From positions 7,668,890 through 7,732,889 of the forward strand of contig OZ038388.1 in the NCBI GenBank assembly GCA_964036045.1: DNA of 64,000 nucleotides, given 5' to 3'. The translations under genes and the position numbers were made by a program. The DNA is from Eutreptiella sp. 'Long Island Sound 2002' (Eukaryota > Euglenozoa > Euglenophyceae > Eutreptiales > Eutreptiaceae). Below the pieces are notes generated by a model. The model searched no databases, was not told where the DNA came from, and saw only the letters and a list, made by a program, of their open reading frames with translations. The number at the start of each line of letters is the position of its first letter. The first letter of the stretch is position 1. Below are positions 1-9,356 of this stretch, one piece after another.

Positions 1-637
1 CGTCGTCATGGTCACCGAACGCAACGCCCCCGCGCCCCCCATCCACAAACTCGGGGCGGCAGAACTCAAGAACCTCAGCAACGGTCCATATCCCCCGTGT
101 GTCGGCCATTCGGCACCAATGGTCAACTTGGAGGCCAACCGGAACAGAACGGAACGCAAACACAAACAATGCACCCGACTTGCCTGGACCGAATGCAGAG
201 CGGCAGCGTTCCGAACGCTCCACAAAGGCGTCCATCCGTTGCTGACTGCCACTCAAGCGCAATCCCTTGAGTGCCCCCGACATTGTCGTCACTTCAGCAC
301 ACGTCTGCCCCCTGACCCAAGGGTGTCCTCATTCTGTTTTGTCTCCTTCCGTCAGCACAGCCCTGAGTCAGAGGGGCCTTATCACGTGCCTCGTGGCCCG
401 GGACTGGCACCGGGTCGTTGGGTCGCAGGCCCCCATGACCCCCCACATTCAGTGCAACCGGTACCAGTGCAACATGCCCGTCTACGTCAATGACATCCCC
501 ATACTGTGCTGCTTGTTTGCGGAACTCGGCGCAGCGGCAGGGGGTTTTTTTCATTAGTCTGGACTGGGCCGACCCCCCCCCGATGCACCGCCACATCAGT
601 GCACGCGCACACCGCCGTGGCCGGCAGCGTCAAGTAC

Positions 638-822
638 CCCTTCGAGAGGACGTGCGCGGCGATCTGAACCGGCGGTTGTGCAGGGGATGCGGCGACGGCC
701 TTGGGCCCCTTGTCCAGTTCGGTGCTCCGCTCCAGCACGTCATCCGCCTCCTTCTCCGTTTGCAGTTGCTGAACAATGAGACGCAAACGGGGGGTGCGCA
801 TCGGACGGGCCGCGGGGCCCAT
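638..822 (-). CDS. possible exon, unknown protein
   Basis: On the minus strand this frame encodes a charged, helix-like stretch with the segments LRLIVQQLQTEKEADDVLER and STELDKGPK, unlike the low-complexity frames around it. It could begin at the ATG at 820-822. It could end at a GT donor just below 638 (exon end AAGGG followed by gtacttg), although the frame stays open to 487. I do not recognise the family. It lies downstream, on the same strand, of the better-delimited exon at 1322-1444 and might belong to the same gene, but the phases cannot be checked because no clean acceptor is visible. Confidence is low. Confidence 0.25.
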
Positions 823-866
823 GCGGACGAGGTGCGGCGGGTCCCTTCACGTCCCTGACACAGCCC

Positions 867-1057
867 CAGACTTGCCACTAGCGTCTGCCTGCTCAGACAT
901 GATCAGATGGAGCAGAGTCCTACTGAGCCACACGCTGGACGCAGCACGTTCCTACCGAGTTCTGGTGGTGCAGCATCCAGGTATTGCTGAGTGGCCTTTG
1001 ATACGGGGCCAATTCCTACTGAGAACCAGTTTCCCTGCCGGACGCTAGTGGCATGTC
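867..1057. repeat. left arm of nested inverted repeat
   Basis: Three blocks, 867-887, 917-962 and 1026-1057, recur as reverse complements in mirror order at 9336-9356, 9261-9306 and 8358-8389. Block 867-887 is itself a near-palindrome beginning CAGAC and ending GTCTG. The 29-bp gap between the outer two blocks is the same length in both arms. The 63-bp gap between the inner two (963-1025) resembles one unit of the 67-bp satellite that fills the equivalent place in the right arm. I infer these are terminal or subterminal repeats of one 8.5-kb unit, probably a DNA transposon. No target duplication or transposase was identified. Confidence 0.7.
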
Positions 1058-1321
1058 TGCACAGCCCCTGTACCGCAGCCACGTGGACATCCGGGTTTTT
1101 GCCTGAAAGCCCTGGGTTCCCCTTGCGGACATCGTTCGGTCCGTTGCGTCACTGGAGGCGTCGTGTTTGTGCGGTGGTTCGGTGCTGCCGGTGATCTGGT
1201 GTGCGTCACATCGCGTCCGGTTTGTGTCCGCGCGTCGCTCTGAAACCGAGAGTCGCTGAGAAGGGGCGTGGGCCCTCTGCAGAGCCCAGCGCTGGGGAGG
1301 GCAAGGGAAGAGGGGGGGCAC

Positions 1322-1444
1322 CTCCTCGTACACTGTGGCCAATTGCAGGGCCTCATCGGTGGTCATCACTCCGCTCTTCACGTCCTGCACTAATCTCTGG
1401 CACTTGTCCGGAAGCCCCTGTGGCCACTTCTCCACCAGCTTCGC
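1322..1444 (-). CDS. probable internal exon, unknown protein
   Basis: This is a 123-nt (41-codon) phase-0 segment. Its acceptor is catcgctgcag just above 1444 and its donor is GAG|gtgccccc just below 1322. It encodes a soluble, non-repetitive peptide including KLVEKWPQGLPDKCQRL and MTTDEALQLATVYEE. The exact fit between splice signals and an open multiple-of-three frame is why I call it an exon. I do not recognise the protein. It lies inside the region bracketed by the 867-1057 / 8358-9356 inverted repeat, so it could belong to a host gene or to the element. Neighbouring exons were not found with confidence. Confidence 0.45.
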
Positions 1445-3771
1445 CTGCAGCGATGTGGCCTGTACGGATGAGGCGTGTGTGCGGACAGCACGAAGGGGGG
1501 GAGCCATATCACAGAGGGCACGTGCCTTTGATAGGCCCCAGACGCGAATGCGTAGGGGGTGGTGGTTGGGGGGAGGGGGGGTTGGCGGGTTGGAGCCTGC
1601 GCTGTCCTTCCCCTGCCTGTGCCCTGCACATGGAGGGCGCGCCAGCGCGTCACGCACTCCGCACCTGTTCGGCATGGGACGCCGCTCCCTCGGGCACCGG
1701 GCGGTGAACTAACGGCAGCTGAGTTCGATCCCACGACTGATGACATGCTAGCAGAGGTGCAGGGGCATCCTGCAGCCCCTACACCTCCTGCTGCCGTGGG
1801 CAGGCCACTGCATCCTGACCCTCGCCCTGCCCGGACCCTGCTCCCCGACCGCTGCCCTGACAGCCTCCCTCAGTGCCTCCTGCATGGCACTGAGGGGGAC
1901 TGTCAGGGCAGGGGTCAGGGCGCAGGGGGCAAGGCTAGGGCTCCGTCCAGGGCATCAGGAGGACCAAGGGCGGGGGCAGGGGCCGCAGCACCCCCCCCCC
2001 CCCGTCCCCCCAGGCGGCCACCAGCAGCGCGGGGCAAGGGGCGGCGGCCGGCGGTAGGACGGTGTGAGGTACGGCCAATCAGAGCAGTGCCAACCTGTGC
2101 AATACTCGGGAGGTGGGGCATCCATTTTCCACACAGTACACTCACCACAAGGTCTGAGATAGTGCACGGATGTCTGTCTAGGACCACTGCAAGGACCGCC
2201 AACATCCGAGCGGGGCATCCAATGGCACGCATCCCGTGTACCCAGGGGAAATGTTTGCCCGGCGCGCTACCTTTGTATTAAGTATCTTATCTCTAGCCCC
2301 AAGTTTATCCTCACCTTGGGAAGTCCCCCAAGTAGACCGCACTAGACCACAAACCTCCCTGCAAGGCACCTTGCATAAGCTGAAATATGAGACTGCAGCA
2401 ACACGAAATGTCACACCCACCACTTCCAACCACCACCATTGCCATCGCCATAAACTGGGTGCAAAGGATGGGCCAGATTCTTAGACACAGCGAGAAGGTA
2501 CACCAGATTGTTTGGTGATGGGGGGCAAAAACAGGCACGGGTGGGGAGTGGTTAAAAAAAAAAAGATATGCCCGGCGCGTGCCCAGCACGCTAATACGCC
2601 CCCCCAGACCACGGACGCTCGTCAAGGAAGGCGAGAGGTGTCCCAGGGTCCCAGGTCTTAGACCTGCGCCTACGGGCGATTGGGTGAGAGGCCCATAGTA
2701 CCTTCCTTCCTTCCCCTTGTGCTTCTCCATCGATCGCCGGGGCCCTGGGGCTCAACGGGCGTCGGGGTGACGTGTTCTGGGGAGGGGAAGGCCGCACACC
2801 TCCTGATCCCATTTAGCCTCAGCGGTCACTGCCATTGGAAGTGCGTGTGGAACTCAGAGCCGGGCCACGGAAGGAACAAACAACTGCCCCAAGCAGATCT
2901 ACGGACGGACGCGAAATGGCGGAGGCGTCCGGGGGGGGGCACAGTGCCCTCACCACAAAAGACGGCCCCTTTGCGGGTCCCAATACTCTGCCTCCCATAG
3001 TCCGCCTCCGGTCTTGAGGGCCTGACGGTCCGTCACGGGCCACAGCCACTGCCCCACCACCCACTCGTTCTCAGGGACCGGGGGGGGGGGGGGGGGGGTT
3101 GGCACAAGGCCTCGGTATTCGGTTGTTTGCGTTTGGCGGTGCCTATTGGCCCCTCGCCACTGCACATTCGGACCCTCTGTGGGTCCAAATCGGGGGGAGG
3201 GGGGGAATAGGGCACAGGGACCGGGGGGATCAATGGTCGGTACTGATCAACTGCATGTTCCCGCCATAGACACTTTCGGCCATTAGTCCATCAGAGTAAC
3301 AGTTCCACACAATTGCTCGTGCCCCCTTTTTGGTTGGGGTGCTCCACTATCACATGTACAGGCTTTAACCGGGACTGTGCGCGAGGCTTCAATTGGTCGG
3401 TAGGCTGAGCTGGATGTCCCCGCCATAGACACTTCCAGCCATTGTTCTTCAGCAAGTTCACAGCAGGCGTCCGGGTTTTTGCTAGGCGACTGTCCCGGTG
3501 CGCGAGGGGGGGGGGGGGGGCTAAGCGGCATCCAACCCTCTGTTGTTGTGTTGGGGTGGCGTGGCAATGATCGCCCCCGTGCCCAGTGGCATGTCCCAAA
3601 CAGGCACTGGGCTGGACCAACCTACTGCCCCCCCCCCCCCCCCTACGCAACTCTTTCTCTGGGCTCTGAACGGCACGGGTATTGGGGGACCAAGTTTCAG
3701 CCGCGGGGATGCATGAGGCCTCATCCTGTGGCCTTGACAGCAACGGATCAGTGATGTGCTGATCCATAGGG
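1445..3771. other. no gene seen; GC-rich with homopolymer runs
   Basis: No credible exon was found on either strand. The stretch contains a run of about 11 C near 1990, a run of 19 G at 3080-3098 and a C-run near 3630. Long frames here are proline- or glycine-rich readings of these tracts. The segments near 3240-3300 and 3395-3440 share wording (cactttcggccattagtcc / cacttccagccattgttc) with 46560-46620, so a dispersed repeat is present. Confidence 0.4.
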
Positions 3772-4062
3772 CAGGGCTGTCCTTAAGAGAAGAAAAAAGA
3801 GGGGGCGCAAAGCCAACAGAAACGAACCTTCACAGGGACGCTCTCTGCCTCATGGTCAAGACATGGACAAGACACAAGACCACAGAAACAGTATTGAACA
3901 ATGGTTGGCGGTTGGCGGCGGTTGCCGGTTGCCGGTTGCCGGTTGACGGTTGGTGGCGGTGGGCGGTGAGTGGCGGTCGGCAGTTGGCGACCACTGGTCC
4001 CTAGGGGCTGTCCCTAAAGGCTGTCCTTGACAAAAAAAAAAGAGTTATGGAGGACAGCCCTA
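3772..4062. mobile_element. hAT-type MITE with internal GGTTGG minisatellite, copy 1
   Basis: This 291-bp element begins CAGGGCTGTCCTTAA and ends in the imperfect inverse GGACAGCCCTA. It is flanked by CCATAGGG (3764-3771) and CCACAGGG (4063-4070), an 8-bp target duplication with one mismatch. The core is a run of GGCGGTTGG-type short repeats (about 3903-3990) followed by a second internal copy of the TIR motif. An 8-bp duplication plus a CAGGG terminus is the hAT superfamily signature. It encodes no protein and would depend on a transposase supplied elsewhere. Related copies are at 36442-36756 and 39072-39505. Confidence 0.8.
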
Positions 4063-4347
4063 CCACAGGGGGGTGGGGGACGCAGGATGATCTGGCGGAT
4101 CCCCCCCCCCCCAGGGCTCTGTTGACGCAACCAACACACGTTCGGGCCCACAGAGGGTCAGAATGAGCAATGGCGAGAGGCCAATAGGCGCTGCCAGAGG
4201 CAAACAATCTGATACCGAGGCCTTGTGCCAATCCCCCCCCCCTTGGCCAGACAACGGGGCCAAAACAACAAAAAATTCCTCAAAGGAAAAATGTTGAATA
4301 AATAGAGAGCCAAAAGCGAGAGGCCCATTTTAGCGCATGGCCCGCCC

Positions 4348-4534
4348 CCCTTGTAATCCCCCCCCCTAATGTCAGGCCGGTCCCCCCCATGGGGGGGGGG
4401 GGGGTTCACCAAGTGACCCCCCCCCCCAGTTCCAGTGTAACCTAAAGAAAATGTTTCTTCGGCGCCAAGTGTTTCCTATGCTTTTTGGGCCAAGTGACGG
4501 TCCCCCCCATCGGGGGTGGGGGGTTGCGAAAGGG
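4348..4534. mobile_element. MITE, TTGTAATCCCC family, copy 1
   Basis: The left end CCCTTGTAATCCCCCC is matched by an inverted right end GGGGTTGCGAAAGGG. The body contains TAATGTCAGGCC, a C/G hairpin around CCATGGGG, the phrase CACCAAGTGACC and TGTTTCCTATGCTTTT. The same body, reversed, is at 19106-19295, and a shortened derivative is at 34153-34213. There is no coding capacity. The superfamily is not assigned because no clear target duplication was found. Confidence 0.65.
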
Positions 4535-4589
4535 GGGGGGGGGTTCACAAACATTTTTTTGCCCTCCTACAGCCCCGTACGAAGAGGTG

Positions 4590-4675
4590 TAGTGTGCTGG
4601 TCAAAAGAGGCAAGCGCATGTCAGCACAAAAAAGGCCTCGTCAGTGGTACCATAGGCGCCTTTCGGCTCTGTAGT
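4590..4675. repeat. dispersed repeat shared with 31150-31232
   Basis: Both sites share the phrases GTGTGCTGGTCA, CATCAGCACA / CATGTCAGCACA, and TCGTCAGTGGTACCATAGG followed by CGCCTTTCGGCT. The second copy lies in an intron of the RlmN-like gene. Coding potential is absent. Confidence 0.6.
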
Positions 4676-5346
4676 GCCAAACGAACGAACAACCCCCCCC
4701 CCCCTCCCACCCGCCATTCCGTAGGCCGAAGACTCAAGGCACAACCCTGCAATTGATGCAATGCACAACCAGAGAAATGGCCGGAGGCTGATATCCCCCG
4801 TCTTCACCATCGGGCAGCTGCCAAGGATGACCCCCCCCCCACCAGGACAGGGTGATACAGTCCCCTCTGCAAGGGACTGCCCTCCCCTCCACCGGATTGC
4901 GTGGAGTTCACGTGCTGTATGTGTGCGTTAGCCCACGGGGGATCGTCGGAACGTGTTGGTGCGCAGACCACATGGCATGTCCCCGAGACCACGGGCCACA
5001 CGGTGTTGCACGGGAAGGCCGTATCGCTGCGCGTGTCATGCAGGAGCCAATGGTCCCCCTCATGCAGCGCGCCTATTTCCTTCATCGGTTTGCGCACCCC
5101 ACCGCAACCCACTGTGCTGGCCTGGACGGCGGCTGACCTTAGTGTGCTCTGCACTCAGGTGTAGTCCTGGTATGCACTGGGCATCACTTTCCACACAAAT
5201 ACAGTCCACACGAACACATGTCGCACGACCGGATACTTCGACAGCGGGGTATGCAACACGGGCAAATCGCAGGCAAAAGAGGTTGTTAGACTCAAAGCCT
5301 TATCAAAGCATCAAAGACGACATCCAAGAAAGCAGAGTGTCTTGCA
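4676..5346. other. no gene seen
   Basis: Unique-looking sequence with a few C-runs (4690, 4830). Frames of 80-150 codons exist on both strands, but none has recognisable motifs or splice-bounded structure. Confidence 0.3.
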
Positions 5347-5750
5347 CAACATTTGCATTTAAAAGGCTGCACAAGCCACCCAGGTCCTCAGTACCTCCAT
5401 CCTATGCGTGAAAAAGGGTACCTCATAAACCTCATCAAACCTTACCGCGTCTATGAGCTAAGTAACCTACAGAAAATGGTTCCTGTCCTGAGTTACACAA
5501 ATCCATTTTATTATTTCTTTTTTGATATTTTGCAGAAGAAAAATTCTCATTGGTGTGTTCCAAGTTGGAAATTTGGCAAAGCAACTTGAATTTTGCTGCG
5601 AACGTGACATGAAAAAGCAAATGTCTTTTGCAGTCTAGGGACAAGTTGTGTGCGGACAAAGTGTGGTTTGCGTAATGTGCGTCATGTGCGTGTGGTTCGC
5701 ATGCTGCACGTGGTTCGGGTGGTTTGTATGGTGTGTATGCGTGTGTGTGG
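5347..5750 (+). repeat. 400-bp direct repeat, copy 1
   Basis: About 400 bp starting AACATTTGCATTTAAAAGGCT recurs at 6297-6700 with about four substitutions, so the duplication is recent. Both copies carry the same small frame ending CVPSWKFGKAT. The repeats flank 546 bp of GC-rich internal sequence. The layout resembles a terminal-repeat retrotransposon in miniature, but no primer-binding site or polypurine tract was identified, so a simple duplication is equally possible. Confidence 0.8.
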
Positions 5751-6296
5751 GGGGGGGGGGGGTACCATATTAAAGAGGAAGGCCTGCATGGGTCCAGGGG
5801 TGGGCGCCCAGCGGAGGGGGCCTGTGCCAAAGAGGATGTCTGATGAGAATCATCATGACTGCACCGGCTCCCCTTGAGTGTCGTCACCCTCGCCTAGGCC
5901 AGAGCCTCTGGCGGCTGGGGGTTATGAGACCTCAGTGCCTGCACGCCCATGCCGCTCCGGCCGGCGTGCTCGTTTGCCCGGCGGGCCGCCCTGGGGAGGT
6001 GTCTCTCCCCTCCGTCGCTTCGTCCCCGTGCGCCAGTGGTGGGGCTGGCTCTGGGTGCCGGGCACCCCTGGTGCGTGCCCCCCCCCCCCCTCACCGGCGT
6101 GTGCTTGACGCGTCTCTTGGGGGCTGGGGGTTGTCCCCCCTCCCCCCGACCCGGTGTCCTCTGGCTGGCTCTGCGCGCCCCCAGGCGGCGCAGTGTTGTG
6201 GGGGCTCGCCCCGCGGCAGGGGGGCACATCGCAGGCACCCGCGGGTGCCCCTGGTGCCCTCGGGCACAGCAGTACCGTACCCCCCTGTGTGCCAGC

Positions 6297-6686
6297 AACA
6301 TTTGCATTTAAAAGGCTGTACAAGCCACCCAGGTCCTCAGTACCTCCATCCTATGCGTGAAAAAGGGTACCTCATAAACCTCATCAAACCTTACCGCGTC
6401 TATGAGCTAAGTAACCGACAGAAAATGGTTCCTGTCCTGAGTTACACAAATCCATTTTATTATTTCTTTTTTGATATTTTGCAGAAGAAAAGTTCTCATT
6501 GGTGTGTTCCAAGTTGGAAATTTGGCAAAGCAACTTGAATTTTGCTGCGAACGTGACATGAAAAGGCAAATGTCTTTTGCAGTCTAGGGACAAGTTGTGT
6601 GCGGACAAAGTGTGGTTTGCGTAATGTGCGTCATGTGCGTGTGGTTCGCATGCTGCACGTGGTTCGGGTGGTTTGTATGGTGTGTA

Positions 6687-6700
<14 letters not shown>
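6297..6700 (+). repeat. 400-bp direct repeat, copy 2
   Basis: This is the second copy of the 5347-5750 repeat, offset by 949 bp. It runs directly into a (TG)n tract, where copy 1 runs into a G-run, so the right boundary of the duplication coincides with simple sequence in both copies. Confidence 0.8.

Positions 6701-6750
<50 letters not shown>
6688..6750 (+). repeat. (TG)n microsatellite
   Basis: About 30 uninterrupted TG dinucleotides. The Val-Cys or His-Thr polypeptides predicted across it on the two strands are artefacts. Confidence 0.95.
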
Positions 6751-6751
<1 letters not shown>

Positions 6752-7040
6752 TGTGCAGTTGGTGTGGCTTGAATGCTGTGCGTGGGGGTGCATGGTTAGT
6801 ATGGTTTGCATGTTGTGCGTTGTGGTGTGCATGCCCTGCGTGTGGTTTGCATGTGCATGGTTAGTGTGGTTGACATCATGCACGTTGTGTGCATGCACTA
6901 CATTAGTGTGCGCTTGGTTGGTTGGTGTGGGTTGCATGGTGTGCGTGGTGTGCATGGTTGGTGCGGTTTGCACGGTTGGTGCGGGTTGCATCATGCATGT
7001 CGTGTGCGCGCACTATGCAGGTACATGCATGGTTAGTCAA
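6751..7040 (+). repeat. degenerate TG/TGCA-rich minisatellite
   Basis: Irregular repetition of the words GTGTGGTTTGCATG, GCATGGTTAGTGTGGTT and TGGTTGGTGCGGGTTGCAT continues from the microsatellite. Poorly ordered; no coding evidence. Confidence 0.6.
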
Positions 7041-7423
7041 GCAAAAGCAGGCACTCAAAAAGAGAACTCCTCATTGGCCATTGTGGTTTGCATGTCGTGC
7101 AAGGCATTGTGTAGGCCGGTGCACATACTTGAAGCATTGCTTGGCCACTTTAGTTGCAGTTTTCGACATTTGTGGTGATTCCGCTATGTGTACTCTCCAA
7201 ATTGCACCGGTTGTAACCGTGGTGTTTTGTGCCTATGCATGGCATGCACTGTGACCACCATGCGTCCTGAAGGTGTTTATGAGCAAAATAATCTTGTATG
7301 CCCATCTGCTACAACTGTAGGGCCAAGAAACACCACAAAAAATGGAAAACATTGGTGAGTTTTGAGTATAACTCCTGGGGGGGGGGGGATGATTCTTCTT
7401 TCCGGAAGGGGGAGGCATTGGCA

Positions 7424-7448
7424 TGGAGAGAGAGAGAGAGAGAGAGAG
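7424..7448 (+). repeat. (GA)n microsatellite
   Basis: Twelve or so GA dinucleotides between an 11-bp G-run at 7378 and unique sequence. Confidence 0.9.
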
Positions 7449-7450
7449 CA

Positions 7451-8357
7451 ATGGTCGGTTTCAATTGACTGAGTGCACATTACCCCTGCCCACTGCCCGC
7501 CTGTTTGGGACCCTCTTTGTGCGGGCTTCACCCCACTTCACCCCATTTCACGCCAGTGGGTCATGTTGCAGTTCTCAGCCTCAAACAGCTCCAAAATTGA
7601 GGTTTGTGAATCTGTTGTTTCTCATATGGTGACCACCCACGACCCACGACGCTGAAATGTCGCAGCAAAAGCATGATTTGGACCCCCGTGGTGTGTTTTT
7701 CACCCTTTTTCGCAATGGGGTCCCGGTGGGGGGGGTTCCAAAGGGACCGGTGCACACCCTACTTACCCCCCCCCCCCTCCCATGTGATTGCCCCCCATGC
7801 CAATGCCCATGCCAAACTATTGGACTAAAGGCTGAAAGTGCCTGTGGCGGGGGCATTCGAGCACTCCAACGCTTCCGGACTGCTCCTTCAAATCTGCAGA
7901 TCACAGATGCGCAGTACATCGTCGTTCGGCTTTCGTGGACCGGAACGTACGGCACAGCCACGGCAGGAGCGGCAGCCGTGGCCGTGGCCGTCACCTCCAA
8001 ACAAAACAGCGTCGGGGGTGCGGCGCGAGGCAGACCGTTGTCCTGCACCGTCACCGGCACGGCCCCGCCCCCTCTACAAAGGGCACACCCCCACGTCACG
8101 CCACAGCCTCGGCCGCACAAATGGCGGTCAGATGACAAGGGCACCACCAGGTCACTGCGCTTAGACAGGGCCGCACAGGCGCACGGGGTGGGGGTAAGGA
8201 CGGACAAGCGGAACAGACGGACGTATGCCGGGGTTTGGGTTCTTCTGCGCCGTGACTGTGAGTGTGAGTGTGCCGGCAGTCGAAAGTGTGCAGTTGCCGG
8301 GGCACAGAGGCTGAGGCGCACGCGGGAAGGGGGGGGGGGGGTCAGCGGTTGATGACA
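7451..8357. other. no gene seen
   Basis: Frames of 230-250 codons exist on opposite strands over 7581-8352, but both are rich in Ala, Arg, Pro and Gly and have no motif. They run through poly-C near 7770, which argues against coding. Left as unannotated sequence inside the inverted-repeat-bracketed unit. Confidence 0.3.
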
Positions 8358-9356
8358 GACATGCCAGTAGCGTCCGGCAGGGAATCTGGGGCAAATTCAG
8401 GAGTCAGCCCTGCGCCGTGTGCCACCTGGTAATACTCTCCCCACTCACATCCGGTGGGTCTCATTAGGGGTCAGCCCTGCGCCGTGTGCCACCTGGTAAT
8501 ACTCTCCCCACTCACATCCGGTGGGTCTCATTAGGGGTCAGCCCTGCGCCGTGTGCCACCCGTTAATACTCTCCCCACTCACATCCGGTGGGTCTCATTA
8601 GGGGTCAGCCCTGCGCCGTGTGCCACCCGGTAATACTCTCCCCACTCACATCCGGTGGGTCTCATTAGGGGTCAGCCCTGCGCCGTGTGCCACCTGGTAA
8701 TACTCTCCCCACTCACATCCGGTGGGTCTCATTAGGGGTCAGCCCTGCGCCGTGTGCCACCTGGTAATACTCTCCCCACTCACATCCGGTGGGTCTCATT
8801 AGGGGTCAGCCCTGCGCCGTGTGCCACCCGTTAATACTCTCCCCACTCACATCCGGTGGGTCTCATTAGGGGTCAGCCCTGCGCCGTGTGCCACCCGGTA
8901 ATACTCTCCCCACTCACATCCGGTGGGTCTCATTAGGGGTCAGCCCTGCGCCGTGTGCCACCTGGTAATACTCTCCTTACTCACATCCGGTGGGTCTCAT
9001 TAGGGGTCAGCCCTGCGCCGTGTGCCACCTGGTAATACTCTCCCCACTCACATCCGGTGGGTCTCATTAGGGGTCAGCCCTGCGCCGTGTGCCACCCGTT
9101 AATACTCTCCCCACTCACATCCGGTGGGTCTCATTAGGGGTCAGCCCTGCGCCGTGTGCCACCCGGTAATACTCTCCCCACTCACATCCGGTGGGTCTCA
9201 TTAGGGGTCAGCCCTGCGCCGTGTGCCACCCGGTAATAATACTCGCCCCACTCACATCGGGAACTCAGTAGGAACCTGCCGCATCCGGTGCATGGCTCAG
9301 TAGGGCCCCGACCTGCGTGGCCGTGGCGGGCTGGGCAGACGCTAATGGCAAGTCTG
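8358..9356. repeat. right arm of nested inverted repeat, expanded by a satellite
   Basis: Blocks 8358-8389, 9261-9306 and 9336-9356 are reverse complements of 1026-1057, 917-962 and 867-887. Between the first two lies the 67-bp satellite, in the place where the left arm has a single related 63-bp segment. The arms therefore differ by local tandem amplification. Confidence 0.7.
8403..9240 (+). repeat. 67-bp satellite, 13 units, 4-unit higher-order pattern
   Basis: Units start with GTCAGCCCTGCGCCGTGTGC at 8403, 8470, 8537 and so on to 9207, exactly 67 bp apart. The variable position after GTGCCAC reads CTGG, CTGG, CCGTT, CCGG and then repeats, so the real period is 268 bp and about three higher-order units are present. 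Unit 9 has a private CTCCTTACTC variant, and unit 13 is degenerate (GGTAATAATACTCGCC). Within-array identity is very high, so the amplification is recent or homogenised. Confidence 0.95.

Noticed and set aside
6584-6994. His/Thr-rich and Cys/Val-rich ORFs over the TG tract
   Set aside because: Dinucleotide repeat translation on both strands.
8403-9240. Regularly spaced repeat that could be taken for a CRISPR array
   Set aside because: The entire 67-bp unit is repeated with no unique spacers, and the context is eukaryotic with introns.
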